Shown here: positions 9,480 to 18,729 of the stretch, in pieces | Numbering within the stretch: position 1 is the first letter of the stretch | Layout: each line of letters opens with the position of its first letter | Source: an uncultured Pelagibacteraceae bacterium | GTDB taxonomy: Bacteria; Pseudomonadota; Alphaproteobacteria; Pelagibacterales; Pelagibacteraceae | Assembly (NCBI GenBank): GCA_902546765.1 | Contig: CACCLG010000001.1 | Coordinates: forward strand, 1-64,000 | DNA: 64,000 nucleotides | Direction: 5' to 3' | Position numbers and translations under genes: made by a program | Notes under the pieces: generated by a model | The model's input: only the letters and a program-made list of their open reading frames with translations | Database searches by the model: none | What the model was told of the DNA's origin: nothing

Positions 9480-9677
9480 TTACTTTTTATCAGGATTTGT
9501 AAGGTGATCTAAAGTTATAACTTGGTCTATAGGAATTGTTTTATCTTCTTCTTTTTTTACTTCTCCATGCTTTGCTTGTTTTTTAGCTCTTTTTTCAGCA
9601 AGCTTCTTTTCTCTTTTAGCTTGCTTCTCCATAGCTTTTGCGCCTCGAGTAGATTTATAGTCGTAGTGAATTCCCAT
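9480..9677 (-). CDS. small Lys/Ala-rich hypothetical protein (65 aa)
   Basis: MGIHYDYKSTRGAKAMEKQAKREKKLAEKRAKKQAK...; non-homopolymeric ends and an operon-like position ahead of dcd. Confidence 0.6.
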   Translation of the reverse strand: MGIHYDYKSTRGAKAMEKQAKREKKLAEKRAKKQAKHGEVKKEEDKTIPIDQVITLDHLTNPDKK

Positions 9678-9774
9678 AGCATTTCCTTAAGAATAGGTAT
9701 AACTCATTTTTGGAAAAAATTAAGGCAATAATTTGAAAAAATTAATTTTATACACTAAATTTAAAATAGAATTA

Positions 9775-9848
9775 GCCCCTATAGTTAAATGGTATAACAC
9801 ATCCATGGTAAGGATGAGTTTCCAGTTCAATTCTGGGTGGGGGCACCA
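9775..9848 (+). tRNA. tRNA-Thr(GGT)
   Basis: GCCCCTATAGTTAAATGGTATAAC...CATCCATGGTAAGGATG...TTCCAGTTCAATTCTGGG TGGGGGCACCA; loop ATGGTAA gives anticodon GGT. Confidence 0.88.
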
Positions 9849-9851
9849 GAA

Positions 9852-10571
9852 TTATTTTGAGTAAAATTTTTTTCTTAAAAGAAATCCAATCAAAACTAAA
9901 GTTATAATTCCTATAATTGGTAAATAGATATCTGGTGTCAAAAGTAATTGTAAAAGACTAGGTGCCTCAGAATTTTCCTCCAAAATTTTATTTAGGCCAG
10001 CGCCTAGAGAAGCTCCTACGAACAATTGGGGCGTCATTCCAATAACTGAACCTAGAAAGAAATTTCTTACCTTAACATTAAAAATTGTAGGTAAAATATT
10101 TGATATGAAAAAAGGTATACCACCTATAAATCTATAAATTAAAAAAAATGTAAATTCATTCTTTTTAAATTTTTCAGTTAAATTATTAAAACGAGATGAA
10201 AACTTTTCTTCAATTAAATCTTTTAAAAAATAATTAGCAAACATATACAAAAATGTTGCGCCAATTGATAATCCAAAAACAATTATTAAAGTACCTAGCC
10301 ATTTACCAAAGATAAACCCCCCTACCAAAAAAACTGGGGACCCAAATCCTAATAATAAGACCCAAAAAATTGTTCCTAATAGAAATAAAATACTTGATAT
10401 AAAAATATTACTATTTTTAACTTGCTCTAATGTATCTCTATTGTCTCTGATTAATTCATAACTTGAAAAATCTTGAAATGAAAATTTGCTAAAAAAGAAC
10501 CATAAAAAAATAGATACAATCAAAATATAAGCAGAACCTAAAAATATTTTAATTTTTTTTTCCTTATTCAT
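9852..10571 (-). CDS. TVP38/TMEM64-family (DedA-like superfamily) membrane protein
   Basis: Multiple TM helices, FGSPVFLVGGFIFGKWLG and FFLIYRFIGGIPFFISNILP. Confidence 0.8.
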   Translation of the reverse strand: MNKEKKIKIFLGSAYILIVSIFLWFFFSKFSFQDFSSYELIRDNRDTLEQVKNSNIFISSILFLLGTIFWVLLLGFGSPVFLVGGFIFGKWLGTLIIVFGLSIGATFLYMFANYFLKDLIEEKFSSRFNNLTEKFKKNEFTFFLIYRFIGGIPFFISNILPTIFNVKVRNFFLGSVIGMTPQLFVGASLGAGLNKILEENSEAPSLLQLLLTPDIYLPIIGIITLVLIGFLLRKKFYSK

Positions 10572-10597
10572 TGAGCTCTAATTTATTAAAAATCGCT

Positions 10598-10627
10598 GTA
10601 CTTATATATATTTATTTGTATAAGTAC
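10598..10627. repeat. 9-bp perfect inverted repeat GTACTTATA-N12-TATAAGTAC
   Basis: Read directly; lies between the TVP38 gene (-) and rpmH (+). Confidence 0.6.
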
Positions 10628-10654
10628 GTGAATTTAACAATAAATTGACTAACC

Positions 10655-10792
10655 ATGAAACGTACATATCAACCAAGTAATCGAGTTCGTAAAAAATCTG
10701 TGGGGTTCAGGGCTAAAATGAAAACCAAAGGTGGAAGAAAAGTTCTTAAAAGAAGAAGAGCTAAAGGTAGAAAAAAGTTAACTAATGCTTAA
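10655..10792 (+). CDS. rpmH: 50S ribosomal protein L34
   Basis: Own translation [45 protein letters not shown], 45 aa; overlaps the rnpA start. Confidence 0.97.
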   Translation: MKRTYQPSNRVRKKSVGFRAKMKTKGGRKVLKRRRAKGRKKLTNA

Positions 10793-11133
10793 TGAAAAGC
10801 AAAATAGTAAGCCTTTCTAAAAATGAAGAATTTAAATCAATCCTTAGTGGAAAAAAAATATCCAATAAATATTTAACAATTTTTTTTAAGAGATTATCTG
10901 GTAAGAACAACAAAAAATTAAATATTAGCTTTGTAACTAAAAAGAAAATTGGTAACGCTGTTAGTAGAAACAAAATAAAAAGAAGACTTAAAAATATTAT
11001 GAATGATGCTGTGAAATCAATTAATATAAACTTTAATTATTCATATCTTTTGATCTCTCGAAAATCTGTTTTGGATGACAATTATAAAATTATAAAAGAG
11101 AAAGTTTTTCAAGATTTTGAAAAAATAAAATAA
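10792..11133 (+). CDS. rnpA: ribonuclease P protein component
   Basis: KKKIGNAVSRNKIKRRLKNIM motif; follows rpmH. Confidence 0.93.
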   Translation: MKSKIVSLSKNEEFKSILSGKKISNKYLTIFFKRLSGKNNKKLNISFVTKKKIGNAVSRNKIKRRLKNIMNDAVKSININFNYSYLLISRKSVLDDNYKIIKEKVFQDFEKIK

Positions 11134-11381
11134 TGAGAGTTATTAATTATATTTTTATTTTTCTAATTAAGGCTTACAAATTTTTATTAAGTCCTATTTT
11201 TTATAATTCGTGTAAATTCCATCCAACTTGTAGCAGTTATTGTTTAGAATGTTTTGAAAAATACAATTTTATTAAAGCAATCTATAAGTCGTTGCTAAGA
11301 ATTTTAAGATGTAATCCATGGTTTGGTCATGGAGGGCATGATCCTGTTGAAAAGATAAGAGGTAAAAAAATTGGACTCTAA
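11133..11381 (+). CDS. yidD: membrane protein insertion efficiency factor YidD
   Basis: YKFLLSPIFYNSCKFHPTCSSYCLECFEKYNFIKAIYKSLLRILRCNPWFGHGGHDPV. Confidence 0.95.
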   Translation: MRVINYIFIFLIKAYKFLLSPIFYNSCKFHPTCSSYCLECFEKYNFIKAIYKSLLRILRCNPWFGHGGHDPVEKIRGKKIGL

Positions 11382-13053
11382 AAATGTAATAGCAGCAATT
11401 TCATTGAGTGCAGCAGTCATAATAATTTATGGATTATTTTTTGCTCCTACACCTCCGGATCCAAAGAAAATCAATAATGAAAAAAAAAATCTCGTTGAGT
11501 CAACGAGTGAAGCACCATCATTAGATCAAAATGTCGAGGTTTCAAAAATTTCTCGAAATGAGGCTATTGAAAATGAAGATAGAGTTCAATTTGAAAATAG
11601 TACAGTAATTGGATCAATTTCTTTAGTTGGTGCATCTATAGATGATTTAACATTTAAAAAGTACACTAATACCCTAAATGGTGATGATAATGTTATTTTG
11701 TTAAATCCAAAAAAGGTAGAGGATGGTTATTATATTGAAACCGGATGGGCAACAGCAAACAAAAATATTAATCTTCCTAATTCAAAAACAATTTGGACAA
11801 TTGAAGGAAATAATAAATTAACCCCTAATACTCCTATAAAGCTCTCATGGACAAATGATCAAAATATTAAATTTATAAAAGATATTAGTATTGATGATCA
11901 ATATTTATTCAAAGTAAACCAAACAATAATTAATAATTCAGAAAAAACCTATAATTTTTACCCCTATGGCCAAATTATAAGAAACCTAGCACCGGAAATA
12001 ATTGATTTTTTTATTCTACACGAAGGTCTTATAGGTGTATTTGATGATCAATTAGTAGAGGAAGACTATGATGATATAGAAGAAAAAAAATTTTCAATTA
12101 ATGCTCATAAAGGATGGTTGGGAATTACTGACAAGTACTGGATTACAAGTTTAATACCACAAGAAAATAGAAAATTTAGAACTGACTTTGATTATAAAAA
12201 TAAGTTTAGAGCAAACTTTATTGAGACAAGTGCAACAGAAATTGGAGCTAATGAAACAAAATCTAATGAGATTAAGATTATAATAGCAGCAAAAGAAGTT
12301 GATATTATTGATGGATACGCTGAAAATCTCAATATAAGCAAATATGACCTAGCGATTGATTGGGGTTGGTTTTATTTCTTAGTTAAACCACTTTTCTTCT
12401 TAATAGACTATTTTTTCAAACTAACTGGTAATTTTGGTATAGCAATCATTCTAATAACTATTTGTATTAGAATAGTATTTTTCCCACTTGCAAATTACTC
12501 ATTTAAATCAATGGCAAAAATGAAAGTTCTGCAGCCTGAAATGACGCGACTAAAAGAACTTCATAAAGAAGATAAAATGAAACTGCAGCAAGAAATGATG
12601 GCTTTGTATAAGAAGGAAAAAGTAAATCCTGTTAGTGGTTGCCTGCCAATTTTTATACAGATACCTTTCTTCTTTGCAATTTATAAAGTCTTGTTTGTAA
12701 CATTAGAAATGAGACATCAACCGTTTTATGGATGGATAAAAGATTTAAGTGAGAGAGATCCAACTTCAATATTTAATTTATTTGGACTAATCCCATGGGA
12801 CCCACCATCATTTTTACTTATTGGTGTATGGCCGTGTTTAATGGGTCTAAGTATGTATCTTCAACAAAAACTAAATCCAACTCCTCCTGATCCAATTCAG
12901 GCAAAAATATTTGCGTTCTTTCCTTTATTCCTTACAGTTATTTTAGCACCTTTTCCGTCAGGCTTGGTAATTTATTGGACAATTAACAACATACTTACTA
13001 TGGCACAGCAGTACGTCATAATAAAAAGAACTACTGTAAAAACTGCTCAATAG
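11371..13053 (+). CDS. yidC: membrane protein insertase YidC (TTG start)
   Basis: C-terminal 60KD_IMP features (FPLANYSFKSMAKMKVLQPEM, NPVSGCLPIFIQIPFFFAIYKVL), large periplasmic domain. Confidence 0.95.
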   Translation: MDSKNVIAAISLSAAVIIIYGLFFAPTPPDPKKINNEKKNLVESTSEAPSLDQNVEVSKISRNEAIENEDRVQFENSTVIGSISLVGASIDDLTFKKYTNTLNGDDNVILLNPKKVEDGYYIETGWATANKNINLPNSKTIWTIEGNNKLTPNTPIKLSWTNDQNIKFIKDISIDDQYLFKVNQTIINNSEKTYNFYPYGQIIRNLAPEIIDFFILHEGLIGVFDDQLVEEDYDDIEEKKFSINAHKGWLGITDKYWITSLIPQENRKFRTDFDYKNKFRANFIETSATEIGANETKSNEIKIIIAAKEVDIIDGYAENLNISKYDLAIDWGWFYFLVKPLFFLIDYFFKLTGNFGIAIILITICIRIVFFPLANYSFKSMAKMKVLQPEMTRLKELHKEDKMKLQQEMMALYKKEKVNPVSGCLPIFIQIPFFFAIYKVLFVTLEMRHQPFYGWIKDLSERDPTSIFNLFGLIPWDPPSFLLIGVWPCLMGLSMYLQQKLNPTPPDPIQAKIFAFFPLFLTVILAPFPSGLVIYWTINNILTMAQQYVIIKRTTVKTAQ

Positions 13054-13902
13054 ATGGAATTAGAAAAAATTCTACCTAACAATGGACCTTCCATTGATGA
13101 AGTAAAAAAATATACAACTAAATACTTAAACGACATCATTGTTATAAAATGTGGAGGATCTGTACTTTTAGAGAAGAATTTATTTAATCAATTCATTGAA
13201 GATATCTCGGTAATTAATAAATTAGGTCTTTCTGTGGTTGTAGTTCATGGTGGTGGAAAAAATATTCAAAAAAAACTTGATGAGCATAATTTAAAATCTG
13301 AATTTATCGATGGATTGAGAGTAACTGATGAAAAAACTATTAAAATTGTAGAGGAAGCTTTGCTGGAACTTAATTTTGAAATTTTAATTGAGATAAGCAA
13401 TCATCACGCTAATTCTGTGTCAATGAGCCCAAAAAAAAACAATATCATAAGAGTAACCCCTGAGAGAAAAGAACTTGGTTTTGTAGGAACACCTACTGAA
13501 ATCAAAAAAGATATAATTCTAGAAATTATAAATGAAAATAAAATTCCTTTAATTGTTCCAATGGGAATTGGTGAAGACAACAATATTTATAATATCAATG
13601 CAGATGTAGCAGCTGGCGCAATTGCAAAGGAGTTAAAAGCCAGAAGGTTATTATTAATGACCGATGTTAAAGGTGTATTAGACAAAAGCAAAAATCTAAT
13701 TTCTGAAATAAATTCTTCAATGGCAAATGAAATGCTTGAAAATAAAACGATCGAAGGTGGAATGATACCTAAGATAAAAACGTGTTTAGATGCCGTAAAT
13801 AATGGTGTTACTGGAGTTGTTATTGTCGATGGCAGAAAACAACATTCTATATTATTTGAAATCTTCTCAGATAAAGGAGCTGGCACTTTAATAAGAAAAT
13901 GA
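13054..13902 (+). CDS. argB: acetylglutamate kinase
   Basis: VIKCGGSVLL, VVVHGGGKNIQ, NINADVAAGAIA, LLMTDVKGVLD. Confidence 0.95.
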   Translation: MELEKILPNNGPSIDEVKKYTTKYLNDIIVIKCGGSVLLEKNLFNQFIEDISVINKLGLSVVVVHGGGKNIQKKLDEHNLKSEFIDGLRVTDEKTIKIVEEALLELNFEILIEISNHHANSVSMSPKKNNIIRVTPERKELGFVGTPTEIKKDIILEIINENKIPLIVPMGIGEDNNIYNINADVAAGAIAKELKARRLLLMTDVKGVLDKSKNLISEINSSMANEMLENKTIEGGMIPKIKTCLDAVNNGVTGVVIVDGRKQHSILFEIFSDKGAGTLIRK

Positions 13903-14570
13903 AAAATTTAGCTAATATTAAAAATATATTATTTGATTGTGATGGTGTTTTATACCAGGATTTAGAGGCAGTTTTTGGTCAAGTCAGCAAAAAAATGACA
14001 GAGTATATTTCTAAAAAATTAAATATTGATTTAAAAAAAGCTAAAGAATTACAAACAAACTATTTTCATAAATACAATACAAGTCTAAATGGTCTGATGA
14101 TACATCATGATATCCCTCCTAGAGAATTTTTAGATTACGTTCATGATATAGATTTGTCATTTTTAGAAAAAGACAAAACTTTAAAGTATGAATTAGAAAA
14201 TATAAAATTAAATAAATATGTTTTTACAAATGGAAGTAAAGAGCACGTTAAAAATATAACCACACATCTTGGAATAGATGACCAATTTGATGGGGTATTT
14301 GATATAGTTGATGCAGAATATCATCCTAAACCAGAAGCAAAAGCATTTGATCTTATGGTTCAAAAGTTCAAAATCGATCCAAATGAAACTCTTTATATAG
14401 AAGACATTGCAAAAAATTTGTCCATTGGAAAAGAAAGAGGAACATTTACAGCTTGGTTAATTAATGATGAATACTGGGGTAAAAAAGAGTCTGAAAAAGA
14501 TTACATTGATTACAAAATTGAAAATCTCTCTTTATTTTTAAAAGAAATAAGGTTATTAAAAAAATCATAA
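13899..14570 (+). CDS. HAD-family pyrimidine 5'-nucleotidase-like hydrolase
   Basis: LFDCDGVLYQDLEAVF, YVFTNGSKEHVKN, PKPEAKAFDLM, YIEDIAKNL. Confidence 0.85.
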   Translation: MKNLANIKNILFDCDGVLYQDLEAVFGQVSKKMTEYISKKLNIDLKKAKELQTNYFHKYNTSLNGLMIHHDIPPREFLDYVHDIDLSFLEKDKTLKYELENIKLNKYVFTNGSKEHVKNITTHLGIDDQFDGVFDIVDAEYHPKPEAKAFDLMVQKFKIDPNETLYIEDIAKNLSIGKERGTFTAWLINDEYWGKKESEKDYIDYKIENLSLFLKEIRLLKKS

Positions 14571-14574
14571 AATT

Positions 14575-15402
14575 ATGAGTATAGAAAATATTATAAATGA
14601 AGCTTGGGAGAAAAGAGATCAAGTAAATCAAGACTCTGATCAAAATTTAAAAGATACGGTTAATCAAATTATTGATGATCTAGATAGTGGAAAAGTAAGA
14701 GTAGCTGAAAAAATAAATGGTAAATGGGTTACACATCAACATATTAAAAAAGCTATTATGCTAAGTTTCATAATGTATCCAATGGAAAATTTAAGTGGCC
14801 CATACAGTAGTTGGTATGATAAAGCCCATTTATTGAAAGGAAAGACAGCTGGCTGGACAAAAGAAGATCATGAGAAAGCTGGATTTAGAATGGTGCCTAA
14901 TTCTCCAGTAAGAAAAGGTTCTTTTGTTGGAAAGAATGCAGTTTTAATGCCATGCTATGTTAACATTGGAGCTTATATTGATGAAGGCACAATGATAGAT
15001 ACTTTCGCAAGAGCTGGAAGCTGTTGTCAAATAGGAAAAAACTGTCATATCTCAGCAGGTAGTGGTGTGGGAGGGGTACTAGAACCAGCGCAAGCATTAC
15101 CAACAATTATTGAGGACAATGTTTTCTTAGGTGCAATGTCAGAGGTGGTCGAGGGAGTTATTGTAGGTGAGGGTTCAGTTTTAAGTATGGGAATGTATAT
15201 AGGTCAATCTACTAAAATAGTGAATAGAAAAACTGGTGAAATAACATATGGAAAAATTCCACCTTATTCAGTAGTTGTCCCAGGCTCATTACCAGATAAA
15301 AATAATGCTTCAGCACCGTCATTATATTGTGCGGTGATAATTAAACAGGTTGATGAAAAAACAAGATCAAAAACATCTATCAACGATCTTTTAAGAGAGT
15401 AA
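14575..15402 (+). CDS. dapD: tetrahydrodipicolinate N-succinyltransferase
   Basis: Left-handed beta-helix hexapeptides, FVGKNAVLMPCYVNIGAYIDEGTMIDTFARAGSCCQIGKN. Confidence 0.95.
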   Translation: MSIENIINEAWEKRDQVNQDSDQNLKDTVNQIIDDLDSGKVRVAEKINGKWVTHQHIKKAIMLSFIMYPMENLSGPYSSWYDKAHLLKGKTAGWTKEDHEKAGFRMVPNSPVRKGSFVGKNAVLMPCYVNIGAYIDEGTMIDTFARAGSCCQIGKNCHISAGSGVGGVLEPAQALPTIIEDNVFLGAMSEVVEGVIVGEGSVLSMGMYIGQSTKIVNRKTGEITYGKIPPYSVVVPGSLPDKNNASAPSLYCAVIIKQVDEKTRSKTSINDLLRE

Positions 15403-15403
15403 A

Positions 15404-16561
15404 ATGTTAAGACTAAATGAACTTCAATTAACTAAGGAGCTAATTAGATTTCCCTCTGTCACACCAGTTGATGCAGGAGTGATGGGTTTTCTTGAAAAAA
15501 AATTAAAAAAACTTGGATTTAAAACAAAAATACTTGAATTTAAGGAAAAGAATACAAAACCTGTAAAAAATCTTTACGCAAGACTTGGAAACAAAAGTCC
15601 AAATTTTTGCTATGCAGGTCATTTAGATGTGGTACCAGCTGGAAATTTAAAAGATTGGACGGTAAATCCGTTCAAACCATCTATTAAAAACGGTCATTTA
15701 ATAGGTAGAGGTGCCAATGATATGAAAAGCTCTATTGCAGCATTTGTTACAGCTGTAAGTAAATTTATTCAAAAAAATAAAAAATTTAATGGCTCCATTA
15801 GTCTGCTGATCACTGGAGATGAAGAGGGTGTTGCAATTAATGGAACTAAAAAAGTTGTAGAATATTTAAAAAAGAAAAAAGAAAAAATAAATTTTTGTTT
15901 AGTTGGTGAGCCAACTAATCCAAATAAACTTGGAGAGATGATTAAAATCGGTCGAAGAGGTAGTATAACTGGGAAACTAACTGTAATTGGAGTACAAGGT
16001 CATGTCGCTTATCCAAACAGAGCAAATAATCCATCAACAACTCTAGTTCAAATTCTAAATGAATTAAAAGGAATTAAATTTGATAAAGGAACAAAAGATT
16101 TTCAACCTACAAACTTAGAAATAACTAAAATTAATATTGATAATTCGGCTGACAATGTAATTCCTGGTTTAGCGTACGCAAGCTTCAATATTAGATTTAA
16201 TAATAAACATTCATCTAATACGTTGAAGAGTAAAATTAATAAAATTGTTAAAAAAATTTGTAATAAAAATAAATCAAAATATAAAATTGAATATAATGTT
16301 TCTGGTGAAGCTTTCTTAACCAGTCCAAATGAGACTACCTATATGATACAAAATACAATAAAAAAAATTACAAAGATTAAACCTAGGCTATCAACAACTG
16401 GCGGCACATCTGATGCAAGATTTATTCGAAAGATTTCTCCATGCTTAGAATTTGGTTTAGTAGGAAAAACAATGCATAAAGTGGATGAAGTTGTTGCGCT
16501 AAAAGATTTAAAAAAATTAACTTTAATATACTCAAATATTTTAGAAAATTATTTTAAGTGA
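15404..16561 (+). CDS. dapE: succinyl-diaminopimelate desuccinylase
   Basis: YAGHLDVVPAGNLKDWTVNPF, GRGANDMKSSIAAFV, TGDEEG, TGGTSDARFI. Confidence 0.95.
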   Translation: MLRLNELQLTKELIRFPSVTPVDAGVMGFLEKKLKKLGFKTKILEFKEKNTKPVKNLYARLGNKSPNFCYAGHLDVVPAGNLKDWTVNPFKPSIKNGHLIGRGANDMKSSIAAFVTAVSKFIQKNKKFNGSISLLITGDEEGVAINGTKKVVEYLKKKKEKINFCLVGEPTNPNKLGEMIKIGRRGSITGKLTVIGVQGHVAYPNRANNPSTTLVQILNELKGIKFDKGTKDFQPTNLEITKINIDNSADNVIPGLAYASFNIRFNNKHSSNTLKSKINKIVKKICNKNKSKYKIEYNVSGEAFLTSPNETTYMIQNTIKKITKIKPRLSTTGGTSDARFIRKISPCLEFGLVGKTMHKVDEVVALKDLKKLTLIYSNILENYFK

Positions 16562-17487
16562 AAACTGGTCTAATTACTTCAGATACTTATCAAAATCATA
16601 ATACTGGAGAAGGGCATCCAGAAAAAATAGATCGTGTTACAGCTGTAATAGAAAACTTTAAAAAATTAGATAACAAAAATCTTGTTTGGAAAAAACCATC
16701 AAGTTTTGAGCAGTCCATTTTAATTAAAACCCACACAAAAGATTATATTAAACAAGTTAACTTATCTTTTCCTCGGAGTGGTTTAAAATTTCTTGACGGT
16801 GATACAGTTGTCTCTCCTGGTAGTAAAGATGCAACGAAAGATGCTGTAGGATCAATTATATCGGCAATTGACGGTGTTGAAAAAAAAGAATTTAAAAACG
16901 CTTTTTGTTGTGTAAGACCTCCTGGACACCATGCTGAAAAAGAGAAAGCAATGGGATTTTGTATATTTAATAATGTTGCGGTTGGAGCAAATTATTTAAT
17001 AGAGAAATATAAATACAAAAAAATTGCTATCATTGATTTTGATGTACATCATGGAAATGGTACTCAAGATATTTTTTATAACGACAAAAATGTTTTATAT
17101 GTATCTACCCATCAGTATCCCTACTATCCAGGTTCTGGCTCTGGAAAAGAAAATGGAAAATACAATAATGTTCTTAATATTCCTTTAGAAGCGGGCACTA
17201 CTGGGAATGAGTATCTTAATGCTTATGAAAAAGTTTTAGATAAAATAAAAGAATTTAAACCAGAATTTTTACTATTTTCAGCGGGTTTTGACGCGCATAT
17301 TGATGATCCACTTGCTCAATTAAGATTAAGTTCAGAGGACTTTTATAAGATTACAAAAAGAACATTAGAAGTTTCAAAACCTTTTTGTAACGGAAATATT
17401 GTATCTATACTTGAAGGTGGATATGACCTTAGGGCCCTTCAAGAAAGCACTCAACGTCATGTAGATGCACTTATCGAATTTAATTGA
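16558..17487 (+). CDS. histone deacetylase / acetylpolyamine amidohydrolase family protein (GTG start)
   Basis: RPPGHHAEKEKAMGFCIFNNVAVGA, IIDFDVHHGNGTQDIF, SAGFDAHIDDPLAQLRL, ILEGGYD. Confidence 0.92.
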   Translation: MKTGLITSDTYQNHNTGEGHPEKIDRVTAVIENFKKLDNKNLVWKKPSSFEQSILIKTHTKDYIKQVNLSFPRSGLKFLDGDTVVSPGSKDATKDAVGSIISAIDGVEKKEFKNAFCCVRPPGHHAEKEKAMGFCIFNNVAVGANYLIEKYKYKKIAIIDFDVHHGNGTQDIFYNDKNVLYVSTHQYPYYPGSGSGKENGKYNNVLNIPLEAGTTGNEYLNAYEKVLDKIKEFKPEFLLFSAGFDAHIDDPLAQLRLSSEDFYKITKRTLEVSKPFCNGNIVSILEGGYDLRALQESTQRHVDALIEFN

Positions 17488-17519
17488 TTAATTAATTCAT
17501 ATATCTAAATAGAAACTTA

Positions 17520-17999
17520 ATGAAATTGTACAAAATTAAAAAATCTGACATCGATAAAAAAGGTAAAGGTCTTTATGCATCAAAGAATATTAAAGCTGGA
17601 ACAAAAATAATAGATTACATAGGAAAAATAGTTACCAATAAACAAATCGATGAGTCAGATAAATATGATAATTCAAAGCCCATTTATCTTTTCACTCTAA
17701 ACAAGAGATATACTTTGGATGGAGATTTCTCTTGGAACATAGCGGGTCTAATAAATCATTCATGCAAAAATAATTGTGAATATGAAGGAAAGGGTTTGAA
17801 AATATGGGTTACGGCTATCAAAGATATTAAAAGAGGTGAAGAGCTGACTTGTGATTATGGGTTCGGATATGACAAAGATTACAAGCAGTTTCCTTGTAAA
17901 TGTAGATCAAAAAATTGTTGTGGCTACATAGTTAGAGCAGAGTCAAGGTGGAGAATAAATAAAAAATTTGCAATGAGTAATAAGAAAGCTAATAGCTAA
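17520..17999 (+). CDS. SET-domain protein with post-SET cysteine cluster
   Basis: KGKGLYASKNIKAGTKIIDYIG, GLINHSCKNNCEY, GEELTCDYGF, CKCRSKNCCGYI. Confidence 0.9.
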   Translation: MKLYKIKKSDIDKKGKGLYASKNIKAGTKIIDYIGKIVTNKQIDESDKYDNSKPIYLFTLNKRYTLDGDFSWNIAGLINHSCKNNCEYEGKGLKIWVTAIKDIKRGEELTCDYGFGYDKDYKQFPCKCRSKNCCGYIVRAESRWRINKKFAMSNKKANS

Positions 18000-18729
18000 C
18001 CTTTTCTAAATAAAGCCCGTGTGCTGGGGCTAGTGGTGCACAATTTTTTCTATCTTTTGAATTAAAGACATCTTCAAATTTTTTTAAATTCCATTTGTTT
18101 TCAGATAAATATTTTAATGACCCTATCATTGATCTTACCTGGCTTTTTAAAAAGGACTGGGATTTTATTCTAATTTTAATTTGTTTTTTTGATTTTAAAA
18201 TTTGTATTTTTTTTATAGTTCTTATTGGACTTTTAGCAACGCAGTTTGCTGCTCTGAAGGTAGAAAAATTGTGTGTTCCAACTAATTTTTTAGCACCTTT
18301 TTTCATCAGATTAAGATCTAATTTATTTCGGATATTCCATTCTCTATTATGATTTATTGTTGACGGAGATTGATCATTTCTAATTATATATAAGTAAGTT
18401 CTCTCTTTTGCAGAAAATCTTGAATGAAAATTATTCTTTTTTAATTTTATTTTAAGAATTGAAATACTTTTTTTATTTAAAAAAAAATTAAGGGATTTGA
18501 CTAATTTATTAATATCTTTTATTTTATTTTGACAGTCAAAGTGGGCTGATTGTTCTAAAGCATGAACACCCTTATCAGTTCTTCCAGATCCGTGAAGTTT
18601 AATATTTTCCTTTAATAGTTTTGAAATAACATTTTGAATTGTTTTTTGAATTGAATTTCCCTTTTTCTGAGTTTGCCAACCAATATATGAAGTACCAACG
18701 TATTCTATGAGTATTTGATATCTATTCAT
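17989..18729 (-). CDS. truA: tRNA pseudouridine(38-40) synthase
   Basis: YVGTSYIGWQTQKKGNSIQ, GSGRTDKGVHALEQ. Confidence 0.93.
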   Translation of the reverse strand: MNRYQILIEYVGTSYIGWQTQKKGNSIQKTIQNVISKLLKENIKLHGSGRTDKGVHALEQSAHFDCQNKIKDINKLVKSLNFFLNKKSISILKIKLKKNNFHSRFSAKERTYLYIIRNDQSPSTINHNREWNIRNKLDLNLMKKGAKKLVGTHNFSTFRAANCVAKSPIRTIKKIQILKSKKQIKIRIKSQSFLKSQVRSMIGSLKYLSENKWNLKKFEDVFNSKDRKNCAPLAPAHGLYLEKVSY

